Positions 1 to 6,846 of a DNA stretch of 11,620 nucleotides are shown here, in pieces (positions within the stretch are counted from its first letter, which is position 1; every line of letters begins with the position of its first letter). The stretch is from Thermoplasmata archaeon (GTDB lineage: Archaea > Thermoplasmatota > E2 > DHVEG-1 > B8-G13). A program made the position numbers and the translations under genes. The stretch spans positions 1 to 11,620 of the forward strand of contig QMST01000006.1 in the NCBI GenBank assembly GCA_003649745.1, written 5' to 3'. The notes under the pieces are model-generated. The model made no database searches. It was not told the origin of the DNA and saw only the letters and a list, made by a program, of their open reading frames with translations.

Positions 1-1328
1 ACGAGCCTGATAAATGGAAGGAGTGGTGGAAAAACAAGGAAGCTAAACACTATTACTTCCTCGCTAAGGACAACATTCCTTTTCACACCATCATATGGCC
101 CTCTATACTAATGGGTTACGATGAAAAACTAAACCTGCCATATGATATACCAGCAAATGAGTATCTGAGGTTAGAGGGAAAGCAGTTTTCAAAAAGCAGA
201 GGCCTAGCAATATGGGTTCCAGATATGCTTAAAAAATTTGATGCAGATGCGATAAGATATTATCTCTCTATAAACATGCCTGAGAACAAAGATACAAGTT
301 GGGCCTGGGAGGATTTCATAGCGAAGAACAATGATGAACTTGTAGGGATTTATGGAAACTTTATCCATAGGGTACTCACATTTACATATAAAAATTTTGG
401 AAAAATACCTGAAAGGCCAGAAAAATTAGATGATCTAGATAAAGAACTTTTGAAAAAAATCAAGAAAACATATAATAGGGTTTACGATGATCTGAGTAAA
501 TGCTCCTTTAAAAAGGCTCTTAAGGAGATAATGGGTTTAGCAAAGTTTGGAAACATATATTTTGATAAAAAGAAACCATGGGAGTTAATAAAATCTGATA
601 AAAAAACATGCTCAGCAACAATGTACATGTGCCTTGTCATGGTTAAATCTCTGGCAGTATTGATGACTCCTTTTTTACCATTTTCTTCAAACAGGGTTTG
701 GAGTATGCTAGGGCATGAAAAACAGGTTTTTGAATATTCTTTTAATGAAGCGATCGATGAAAAACTAAATGTGGGCTTTGAGATTCCAAAACCAGTTCCT
801 TTGTTTAAGAAGATAGAAAAAGAGGATGTGTTGAAAGTGGATGAAAATGTTTTTTCAAAGCTTGATTTGAGAGCTGCTAAAATCATGGATGTAAAAGATC
901 ATCCACATGCAGATAAACTGTATCTACTAAGAGTAGATGTTGGCTCTCTGGGTAGGAGAATACTTGTCGCTGGTATGAAACCATATTATAAACCAGATGA
1001 GATAAAAGGTAAAAACATTATTGTTGTTGCTAATCTAAAACCTGCTAGGATTAGAGGGATAGAGTCTAATGGGATGCTGTTAGCTGCTGAGGATGAAAAC
1101 GGCGTGGTTTCATTGTTAGATCCAGGTGATGTAAAACCAGGTTCAGATGTGTATATAGATGGTGTAGACAAAAAACCTGTGAAGGTTATAGAGTTTGATG
1201 AGTTTAAAAAGATAGAGATGAGGGTAGATGAGAAGCAAAGAGTTGTCTACAATGGTAAGTTTTTATTATGTGAGAGAAACTTGGTGACTACTGATAAATC
1301 AGTTAAACCTGGAGCAAAAGTATTATAA
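1..1328 (+). CDS. metG: Methionyl-tRNA synthetase, 3' part (5' end outside window)
   Basis: This gene charges tRNA-Met with methionine in the cytoplasm. The reading frame is open from base 3, so 441 residues are visible and the N-terminal Rossmann half is missing. The first visible residues contain KDNIPFHTIIWP, a signature of the MetRS catalytic core. FSKSRG at bases 186-203 is the KMSKS-type ATP loop. A helical anticodon-binding region follows, with WAWEDF at its start. From about base 849 to 1154 there is a tRNA-binding OB-fold of the Trbp111/EMAP-II type, with HPHADKLYLLRVDVG and NLKPARIRG. Some archaea carry this domain as a separate beta subunit; here it is fused. After it comes a tail of about 55 residues that begins FDEFKKIEMRV, resembling the opening of another such domain. 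purC follows 24 bases later on the same strand. Confidence 0.97.
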   Translation, partial: EPDKWKEWWKNKEAKHYYFLAKDNIPFHTIIWPSILMGYDEKLNLPYDIPANEYLRLEGKQFSKSRGLAIWVPDMLKKFDADAIRYYLSINMPENKDTSWAWEDFIAKNNDELVGIYGNFIHRVLTFTYKNFGKIPERPEKLDDLDKELLKKIKKTYNRVYDDLSKCSFKKALKEIMGLAKFGNIYFDKKKPWELIKSDKKTCSATMYMCLVMVKSLAVLMTPFLPFSSNRVWSMLGHEKQVFEYSFNEAIDEKLNVGFEIPKPVPLFKKIEKEDVLKVDENVFSKLDLRAAKIMDVKDHPHADKLYLLRVDVGSLGRRILVAGMKPYYKPDEIKGKNIIVVANLKPARIRGIESNGMLLAAEDENGVVSLLDPGDVKPGSDVYIDGVDKKPVKVIEFDEFKKIEMRVDEKQRVVYNGKFLLCERNLVTTDKSVKPGAKVL

Positions 1329-1352
1329 GATTAGGTAATAATTATTTAGAGC

Positions 1353-2246
1353 ATGTCCTGGTATGTTATAGTCGAGACAGATCTTCCTTTTAAGCTTTTT
1401 AAAAAGGGTAAGGTTAGAGATGTTTATGATTTAGATGATAAGCTTTTGATGATCGCCACTGACAGGATATCTGCTTTTGATCATGTTCTACCTGATCCTA
1501 TACCGCAAAAGGGTATTTGTCTCATGCAGATTTCAAAATTTTGGTTTCAGTATTTTAAAGATTTTATCAAGAATCATGTGATATCTGCAGATGTTGATGA
1601 GTTTCCAGATGGTTTAAAGAAATTTAGGGATGTTTTACAGTTTAGAAGTATGATTGTTAAAAAGGCAAAGCCTTTCCCGGTGGAGTGTATAGTTAGAGGG
1701 TATCTATCTGGTAATGCCTGGAGGAAATATAAGAGAGGAGAGGATATTTGTGGAGTAAGGCTTCCTACTAATCTAAGAGAGTCTGAAAAATTGGATGAGC
1801 CTTTGTTTACACCGACTACAAAAGCGGAGAGTGGACATGACATAGATATTACATTTGAACAGCTTAAGGAAAAAGTTGGTATACGAATAGCTGAGGAGTT
1901 GAGAGAGAAATCTATCTATATATATGAAAAGGCGTATGAGTATGCGCTAAAGCGGGATATAATAATAGCTGATACAAAATTTGAGTTTGGATTGTATAAT
2001 GATGAGGTTATTCTCATAGATGAATTGTTAACACCTGATTCATCTAGGTTTTGGCCTACATCAAAATATGAGCCTGGTAAACCACAGCCTAGTTTTGATA
2101 AACAATATGTTAGAGACTATTTAGAAAACACTGGTTGGGATAAAAATTCGGATCCCCCGCATCTGCCACAAGATGTGATTGAGGAGACACAAAGGAAATA
2201 TATAGAGGCATATGAAAAAATAACAGGTAGGAAATTTGATTTTTAG
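1353..2246 (+). CDS. purC: SAICAR synthase (phosphoribosylaminoimidazole-succinocarboxamide synthase)
   Basis: This cytoplasmic enzyme joins CAIR and aspartate with ATP to make SAICAR in de novo purine synthesis. At 297 residues it is of the longer, Ade1-like class rather than the roughly 235-residue bacterial form. Visible family motifs are GKVRDVYD (residues 19-26, nucleotide binding), ATDRISAFD (35-43), ECIVRGYLSGNAW (111-123), FTPTTKAESGHD in the middle, DTKFEFGL, and IDELLTPDSSRFWP towards the C-terminus. The C-terminal stretch WDKNSDPPHLP is also typical. The ATG at 1353 is the only start just before the conserved core. No good ribosome binding site lies upstream, so it may be read through from metG or carry a short leader. 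The neighbouring genes are not part of the purine pathway. Confidence 0.97.
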   Translation: MSWYVIVETDLPFKLFKKGKVRDVYDLDDKLLMIATDRISAFDHVLPDPIPQKGICLMQISKFWFQYFKDFIKNHVISADVDEFPDGLKKFRDVLQFRSMIVKKAKPFPVECIVRGYLSGNAWRKYKRGEDICGVRLPTNLRESEKLDEPLFTPTTKAESGHDIDITFEQLKEKVGIRIAEELREKSIYIYEKAYEYALKRDIIIADTKFEFGLYNDEVILIDELLTPDSSRFWPTSKYEPGKPQPSFDKQYVRDYLENTGWDKNSDPPHLPQDVIEETQRKYIEAYEKITGRKFDF

Positions 2247-2305
2247 TAAATTTTTATAATATAGATCTGATCCTATGTTAGTATCCACGTGAGTAAAACA
2301 ATTGG

Positions 2306-2833
2306 TCAGATTGTAGCGGCTACTAGAGAAATACCTAGTCTTTCTAACCAGTCGGCACTTGGTGTTGTGAGGAAGTAGAAAATAAAAGTTATAATCCAAC
2401 CTATGATATAAATCGATAGGATACCCATAGTGCCTACAAGCTGTGGTTGTGCTTTATCAAGCAATTTTTTGATTCTGTCTTTTAAGGACTCAAGTTTTAA
2501 AGAGATACCTAGTTTACTTTTTAGTAAAAACCTGTATTTTTCGATTATCCTCTTAAATTTTTTAATGTTTATGTCAACTATTTTCCCATTGGATAGTTTT
2601 TGTCTTAGTGGTTTTGATAGTTTTTTAACAAGGTTTTTAAATTTTTCATTTTTTATGAGTCCCTGGAGTAAATTCAAGGTGTTTTCTTTTTCTAACTTAA
2701 GGTTTTTTTCTTCTATGTTTTTTATTACATTCATCGTGAGAGTGCTTCTCATGTGAATTGTGGCGGTTGCGGAGGAGACTAGCAGGATGGCTGCTAGAAT
2801 ACTGATAAGTGATATTATTTTTCTTCTAAACAT
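2306..2833 (-). CDS. Unrecognised protein with two membrane segments and a basic helical middle
   Basis: I do not recognise this 175-residue protein. Residues 5-25 form a hydrophobic segment after the basic start MFRRK, which could be a signal peptide or an anchor. Residues 35-130 are strongly basic and charged, rich in Lys, Glu and Leu, and probably helical or coiled coil. Residues 132-156 form a second membrane segment (GILSIYIIGWIITFIFYF), followed by a short tail PSADWLERLGISLVAATI. The ATG at 2833 is preceded by TTTATATA at 2869-2876, placed to start a transcript about 13 bases upstream. That independent promoter and the clean open frame support a real gene. It lies downstream of nadE on the same strand and converges on purC, separated by 59 bases. 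No function can be assigned. Confidence 0.72.
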   Translation of the reverse strand: MFRRKIISLISILAAILLVSSATATIHMRSTLTMNVIKNIEEKNLKLEKENTLNLLQGLIKNEKFKNLVKKLSKPLRQKLSNGKIVDINIKKFKRIIEKYRFLLKSKLGISLKLESLKDRIKKLLDKAQPQLVGTMGILSIYIIGWIITFIFYFLTTPSADWLERLGISLVAATI

Positions 2834-2868
2834 TTTAATTCACAACTTATAATAATAAAAATTATCAA

Positions 2869-2876
2869 TATATAAA
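2869..2876 (-). promoter_or_regulatory. TATA-like box for the two-membrane-segment protein
   Basis: On the minus strand this reads TTTATATA, preceded by an A-rich stretch that could serve as a BRE. Its centre is about 40 bases from the ATG at 2833. With the usual archaeal spacing of about 26 bases to the start site, transcription would begin near 2846 and leave a short leader. This suggests the gene can be expressed independently of nadE. Confidence 0.5.
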
Positions 2877-2899
2877 TTTTTCTCTATAAATATCTGATG

Positions 2900-3724
2900 T
2901 CAACCTTCTTGAATAGGTGAACGCCAATCTAAACCAGGTGTTCTAACACCAATTTTTGGAATCAAAGGCATTCTTCGTTTATGTTGACTTATCATCCTCC
3001 TTACTTTTATTTTTTCCGCAACATCTTTACTAACACCAGCTTCTTTGGCTATCTCTTCTACACCCATTTTTAATTCTAAACCATAGAGTATTTTATCTAA
3101 TGTTGTATAATCCAGACCTATTTCTTTTTCATCGGTTTGTCCCTTCCATAAACCAGCAGTTGGAGGTTTTTTTATAATTTCATCAGGTATGTCTAAATAT
3201 TTAGCCAGTTGGATTACCTGGGTCTTGTATAGATCAGCTAAAGGCTGTATGTCCACCCCGCCATCTCCATATTTAGTAAAATATCCTATTAGCATCTCTG
3301 ATTTGTTTGATGTTCCACAGACTAAACTTTTACTCATGTTTGCGTATTCAAACAGTAGAATCATTCTAACGCGAGCTTTTATGTTACCCAGGGCTACTTT
3401 ATCTGGTTCAATGATGCAAGATTTCCTTACCTCCTCTACCAGATGTGTAATGTTTTTTTCTTCGCATACAAGGTCAAATTTTTTTACTAAAACCTCCTTG
3501 TGCCTTATATCCTCATTAGGTGTTGAATTATCTGGTAGAAAGATACATATCACATTGTCTCTTCCGAGTGCTTTTTTACAAAGAACTGATGCCACTGCAG
3601 AGTCCACTCCACCTGATAATCCAACCACTACACTTTTAAGATGCGCATTTTGCACATATGTTTTGATAAAATCTTCTATAACAACGGTAGCTTCTTTTGG
3701 ATCAATGGTAAGGTCTAGTTTCAA
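2900..3724 (-). CDS. nadE: NAD synthetase, ammonia-dependent
   Basis: NadE amidates deamido-NAD (NaAD) to NAD using ATP, via an adenylated intermediate, in the cytoplasm. The 274-residue protein has the ATP-pyrophosphatase loop SGGVDS (37-42), GTSNKSE (137-143), YGDGGVD (152-158) and GLWKGQTDE (191-199), all standard for NadE. It ends in the archaeal-type VRTPGLDWR. There is no N-terminal glutaminase domain, so it should use ammonia directly or receive it from a partner. The start is TTG at 3724: an in-frame TGA at 3733-3731 blocks extension, no ATG lies before SGGVDS, and a near-perfect ribosome binding site sits 6 bases upstream. The upstream ATG at 3740 is out of frame. It is divergent from a carbon-nitrogen hydrolase gene, the domain type that feeds ammonia to glutamine-dependent NadE. 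Confidence 0.97.
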   Translation of the reverse strand: MKLDLTIDPKEATVVIEDFIKTYVQNAHLKSVVVGLSGGVDSAVASVLCKKALGRDNVICIFLPDNSTPNEDIRHKEVLVKKFDLVCEEKNITHLVEEVRKSCIIEPDKVALGNIKARVRMILLFEYANMSKSLVCGTSNKSEMLIGYFTKYGDGGVDIQPLADLYKTQVIQLAKYLDIPDEIIKKPPTAGLWKGQTDEKEIGLDYTTLDKILYGLELKMGVEEIAKEAGVSKDVAEKIKVRRMISQHKRRMPLIPKIGVRTPGLDWRSPIQEG

Positions 3725-3730
3725 AAGGTT

Positions 3731-3738
3731 TCACCACC
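3731..3738 (-). promoter_or_regulatory. Ribosome binding site fixing the nadE TTG start
   Basis: The minus strand reads GGTGGTGA, one mismatch from the archaeal consensus GGAGGTGA. Six bases separate it from the TTG at 3724. It overlaps an out-of-frame ATG at 3740 and includes an in-frame TGA, so it decides in favour of the TTG. Confidence 0.7.
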
Positions 3739-3844
3739 ATGTTTTGTTTTAATTATCAAAATGTAAAAAGTTGTTGATATATTCTTTCATTTGACAAAAA
3801 ATAAATATCAGATGGGTATACATTAAAAATACGAGTTAAGAGCA
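3739..3844. promoter_or_regulatory. Divergent promoter region between nadE and the CN hydrolase gene
   Basis: This AT-rich stretch must hold promoters for both directions. For nadE, the minus strand has GAATATATC at 3784-3776, placing a start site near 3754 and a leader of about 30 bases. For the hydrolase, the plus strand has AAATAAATAT around 3799-3809, giving a start near 3830. A second plus-strand candidate, GTATACATTAAAAAT at 3816-3830, sits too close to the ribosome binding site. The shared region could allow joint control. I see no clear palindromic operator in it. Confidence 0.45.
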
Positions 3845-3850
3845 GGGGGT
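3845..3850 (+). promoter_or_regulatory. Ribosome binding site of the CN hydrolase-FmdE gene
   Basis: GGGGGT lies 10 bases before the ATG at 3861. The in-frame TTG at 3852 is only 1 base away from it, so the site favours the ATG. Confidence 0.5.
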
Positions 3851-3860
3851 TTTGAAAAAA

Positions 3861-5096
3861 ATGAAGGTAGCTCTTGTTTCTGCTAGACCACGGATAGCGG
3901 ATAAAAAAGCAAATATTGAGAAAATCAGGAAAAACATAGAAAAAAAAGATGCTGATCTATACATATTTGGCGAGTTGTTTTTAACAGGATATAATTGTAA
4001 GGATGAGCTTAGGTCACTCGCTGAGACATTAAATGGTGAATCATTGAAGGAAATTAAGAGGATAACAAGGGAGAAAAATAGCTATATAATTTTTGGCATG
4101 CCCTTGTTAGATGAAAAAATTAGAGGTCTCATATACAATGCAGCGATATTGGTTCACCCAGATGGTAAGCTGGATGTGTATAAGAAATGGTTTCTCCCAA
4201 CATTTGGACCATTTGAGGAAAAAATATTTTTTGATGAGGGGGAGGAACTCCCTGTATTTGAGACGAAATTTGGTAAAATTGGCATATTGATCTGCTATGA
4301 TTTGTATTTCCCGGAGATATGCAAGGCTTATTCTCTTCAGGGTGCTGATGTGATTGTGTGCATCTCTGCCTCACCAAGTGTAACTAGGAGCTATTTTGAG
4401 ACTCTACTGCCTGCTAGGGCTATAGAAAATACGACGTTTATGATGTATTGTAATATCTCTGGAACCCAGGAAGACCTTGTGTTTTGGGGTGGTTCACAGG
4501 TTTATGATCCCTTGGGTAGACTTATTGTAAAGGCTCCTTATTTTAAAGAGAGTGTTGTGGAGTGTGAGATAGATTTAGAAATGATCAAGGTAGCAAGGGC
4601 GCAGAGACCTGTTTTGAGAGATATCAAACCAGAAATATACAATGATTTATATAAGATGACGAGGAAAACTCATTCAGAATATGAGAGGATACTAAAAAAG
4701 ATAAAAGAGTTTCATGGTCATCTAGGCCCCTATGCTGTAATAGGGTGGAAGGCAGGGTTGTTAGCAGGTGAGATATTAGGATCTGAAAATGGGATTAAAG
4801 GTGTTAACGCAACTGTCTATACTGGTAGAACTCCCTACTCGTGTATGGTGGATGGCTTGCAGCTTTCTTCAAATTGCACCTACGGCAAGAGAAACATCAA
4901 AATCGTGGATAAAAACCTGCTTAAACTGGAGTTCAAAACTAAAAAGGATTCGGTGATATTAAATGTACGGGATGATATCAAGGAATATCTGGATAAAAAC
5001 ATGACAAAGAGGAATGAGGAAAAATTAGCATATGATGTCTTGATAATGCCAAATAAGGATGTTTTTGATATTAGTATAAAAAAATCAGGAAGATAA
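3861..5096 (+). CDS. Carbon-nitrogen hydrolase (nitrilase fold) fused to an FmdE-like domain
   Basis: This 411-residue protein has two parts. Residues 1 to about 265 are a nitrilase-superfamily hydrolase with a complete triad: Glu38 in FGELFLTGYN, Lys109 in YKKWFLP and Cys145 in ILICYDLYFPE. Glu119 is the likely auxiliary glutamate. Such enzymes cleave amides or nitriles through a cysteine thioester; the substrate here is unknown. From about residue 277 to the end there is a domain like FmdE (PF02663), with FHGHLGP (284-290) and SCMVDGLQ followed by NCTYGK (Cys328, Cys339). His285, His287 and the cysteines are possible metal ligands. The C-terminal zinc finger of some FmdE proteins is absent. 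I start at ATG 3861 because of the ribosome binding site; TTG 3852 would add three residues. larB begins 6 bases after the stop, so the two genes are probably co-translated. Confidence 0.93.
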   Translation: MKVALVSARPRIADKKANIEKIRKNIEKKDADLYIFGELFLTGYNCKDELRSLAETLNGESLKEIKRITREKNSYIIFGMPLLDEKIRGLIYNAAILVHPDGKLDVYKKWFLPTFGPFEEKIFFDEGEELPVFETKFGKIGILICYDLYFPEICKAYSLQGADVIVCISASPSVTRSYFETLLPARAIENTTFMMYCNISGTQEDLVFWGGSQVYDPLGRLIVKAPYFKESVVECEIDLEMIKVARAQRPVLRDIKPEIYNDLYKMTRKTHSEYERILKKIKEFHGHLGPYAVIGWKAGLLAGEILGSENGIKGVNATVYTGRTPYSCMVDGLQLSSNCTYGKRNIKIVDKNLLKLEFKTKKDSVILNVRDDIKEYLDKNMTKRNEEKLAYDVLIMPNKDVFDISIKKSGR

Positions 5097-5102
5097 AGTT
5101 TT

Positions 5103-5876
5103 ATGCAGCTTGATCTCAGAAAACTACTTGAGAAATATAAAAACGGGGAGATTTCCGCTGATGAGATTGAGAAGAAAATAAGAGAGGATAAAATACTTTT
5201 TGTGAAGGAGCATGCAGTGGTTGATTTAGAGAGAGATTTCAGATGTGGAATACCTGAGGTAATACTAGGTGAGGGAAAAAAAGATGAGCAGGTATTAGAT
5301 ATAATAGATGAGCTGCTTAGTAAACGTAGAAAAATCATTGTCACCAGGATAAAGAGGACATTGGTGAAAAAACTTCAGAGGAGATTCACAGACAGGTATG
5401 AGATCAGTTTTAATGATATAGCAAGGATATGTGTAATCAAAGATAAGAAATTCAAGGAGAAAAAGGGAAAAACAGTGATTGGTGTAATAACCGCTGGGAC
5501 ATCAGATATACCTGTTGCAGAAGAGGCTAGGATAATAATAGAAGAACTTGGGTTTAGAACAATAAAGGCATATGATGTAGGTGTAGCTGGCTTACATAGG
5601 CTTCTGGATCCTTTAAGAGAGATGATCGAGAGGGATGTTAAGATCTTTGTTGTTGCCGCTGGTAGAGAAGGAACTCTACCTGGGTTGGTTGCAAGCATGG
5701 TTGATGGCGTGGTTATCGGTGTGCCTGTTTCAACTGGTTATGGTTATGGTGGAAAAGGTGTGGCTGCGTTAAAAGCTATGTTACAATCCTGTGCATCTAT
5801 CGCCGTAGTGAACATTGATGCTGGGTTTGTAGCAGGTGTTCTTGCTGTTAAAATTGCGAAAATTATCGATGTATAG
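5103..5876 (+). CDS. larB: LarB: NaAD carboxylase/hydrolase of nickel-pincer nucleotide synthesis
   Basis: LarB converts nicotinic acid adenine dinucleotide and CO2 to pyridinium-3,5-biscarboxylic acid mononucleotide plus AMP, the first step towards the nickel-pincer cofactor of lactate racemase and related enzymes. The 257-residue protein has the LarB-specific N-terminal part (FRCGIPEVILGEGK, 46-59) and a C-terminal PurE-like core: GTSDIPVAEEA (132-142), DVGVAGLHRLL (158-168), AAGREGTLPG (185-194) and GVPVSTGYGYGGKG (206-219). Cys230 in LQSCASIAVVNID matches the cysteine that in bacterial LarB bonds transiently to the pyridine ring. Older annotations call such proteins PurE-related; the N-terminal motif argues against true PurE. 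It follows the hydrolase-FmdE gene by 6 bases. larC and larE are not in this window, so whether the full pathway exists cannot be judged here. Confidence 0.95.
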   Translation: MQLDLRKLLEKYKNGEISADEIEKKIREDKILFVKEHAVVDLERDFRCGIPEVILGEGKKDEQVLDIIDELLSKRRKIIVTRIKRTLVKKLQRRFTDRYEISFNDIARICVIKDKKFKEKKGKTVIGVITAGTSDIPVAEEARIIIEELGFRTIKAYDVGVAGLHRLLDPLREMIERDVKIFVVAAGREGTLPGLVASMVDGVVIGVPVSTGYGYGGKGVAALKAMLQSCASIAVVNIDAGFVAGVLAVKIAKIIDV

Positions 5877-5941
5877 AAAAAATAAAAACGTTCTTAAATG
5901 GTTACTATAATTCCACATCAGAAGAAAGCTATTGTTTAGCT

Positions 5942-5952
5942 GGGAGAGGGAG
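5942..5952 (+). promoter_or_regulatory. Purine-rich ribosome binding site of the transketolase N-subunit gene
   Basis: GGGAGAGGGAG contains GGAG ending at 5952. An in-frame TAA at 5953-5955 follows at once, then AAA, then ATC at 5959 with a spacing of 6 bases and ACG at 5962 with a spacing of 9. The site therefore points to initiation at a non-standard codon. Confidence 0.6.
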
Positions 5953-5958
5953 TAAAAA

Positions 5959-6843
5959 ATCACGAGAAATAAACATGTTCATGATGCAGAGCTGATTAGG
6001 AAACTTGAGTTAACAGCAGTTAGGATTAGAAAACATGTTTTAACTATGTTGCATGAGGCGAGATCTGGTCATACTGGCGGCTCTCTTTCTGCAGTGGATG
6101 CAATTGTGGCTTTATATTTTCATCATATGAGGCACAACCCAGGTAATCCTAGGGATCCTGATAGAGACAGGTTTATTCTAAGTAAGGGTCACGCGGTTCC
6201 AGCACTCTATGCTACACTTGCAGAATGTGGCTATTTTGATGTGGGTGAACTATTAACCCTGAGGAAAATTAATTCTAGATTGCAGGGTCATCCTGCGAAT
6301 ACTAAAACACCAGGTATAGAGGTCTCCACAGGTTCATTAGGTCAAGGTTTATCTTTTGGCATAGGGGTGGCATTGGCTGGGAAGTTGGATGGAAAAGATT
6401 ACAATGTATATGTTATGGTTGGCGATGGAGAGACGGATGAGGGTCAGATATGGGAGGCTGCAGCTGCTGCATCCCATTACAAACTAGACAACCTAACAGC
6501 CTTACTTGATAGGAATAGGTTGCAAATCGATGGTTTCACAGAGGATGTAATGGCATTAGAGGTTGCTAGTGAACGATGGAGGGCATTTGGATGGAATGTC
6601 CTAGAGGTAGATGGGCATAACATGAGAGAAATCCTGGATGTGCTTCACAAGGCAGATGCACATAAAAACCAGCCTACCATGATAATTTTACATACAGTCA
6701 AGGGAAAAGGCGTGTCATTCATGGAAAACAGGGTGCAGTATCATGGAGTAGCACCAACTGATGAGGAATACAAAAAAGCAATGAAAGAGTTAGATGAACT
6801 GGAGAAAAAAATACTTGAAAAATATGAGAAGAGGAAAGAATAA
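5959..6843 (+). CDS. Transketolase, N-terminal (ThDP-binding) subunit; non-canonical start
   Basis: This is the first half of a split transketolase, which moves two-carbon units between sugar phosphates in the non-oxidative pentose phosphate pathway. Counting from 5959, the protein has about 294 residues. It shows SGHTGGSLS, SKGHAVPALYA, GHPANTKTPG, STGSLGQGLSFG, and the thiamine diphosphate motif GDGETDEG (from residue 155) with Asn186 about 30 residues on. The first in-frame ATG is at 6046, but the frame upstream encodes ELIRKLELTAVRIRKHVLTM, the conserved first helix of the family, so the true start must be earlier. An in-frame TAA at 5953 limits it. No ATG, GTG or TTG lies between; ATC at 5959 is best placed relative to the ribosome binding site. 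The C-subunit gene begins 3 bases after the stop. Confidence 0.93.
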   Translation: MTRNKHVHDAELIRKLELTAVRIRKHVLTMLHEARSGHTGGSLSAVDAIVALYFHHMRHNPGNPRDPDRDRFILSKGHAVPALYATLAECGYFDVGELLTLRKINSRLQGHPANTKTPGIEVSTGSLGQGLSFGIGVALAGKLDGKDYNVYVMVGDGETDEGQIWEAAAAASHYKLDNLTALLDRNRLQIDGFTEDVMALEVASERWRAFGWNVLEVDGHNMREILDVLHKADAHKNQPTMIILHTVKGKGVSFMENRVQYHGVAPTDEEYKKAMKELDELEKKILEKYEKRKE

Positions 6844-6846
6844 GTT

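Noticed and set aside
2145..2162. ATTCGGATCCCCCGC looks like a cloning linker (near EcoRI/BamHI)
   Set aside because: It encodes the conserved PurC stretch NSDPP in frame, so it is natural coding sequence and not vector.
2430..2756. Open frame of 108 residues on the plus strand
   Set aside because: It is antisense to the minus-strand membrane protein, rich in Phe and Ser as expected for a reverse frame, and has no promoter or ribosome binding site of its own.
2900..3724. The SGGVDS protein could be LarE, given the nearby larB
   Set aside because: GTSNKSE, YGDGGVD and GLWKGQTDE are NadE signatures; LarE shares only the ATP-pyrophosphatase loop.
3189..3752. Open frame of 187 residues on the plus strand opposite nadE
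   Set aside because: The nadE frame carries all family motifs; this frame has no recognisable motif and starts inside nadE without a ribosome binding site.
4880..5344. Open frame of 154 residues on the minus strand across the hydrolase-larB junction
   Set aside because: It is Ser/Phe/Ile-rich and antisense to two well-supported genes, so it is a shadow frame.
5103..5876. larB as true PurE (AIR carboxylase), given purC nearby
   Set aside because: The protein has about 120 extra N-terminal residues with the LarB motif FRCGIPEVILGEGK and the C-terminal catalytic cysteine; purC lies about 3 kb away with unrelated genes between.
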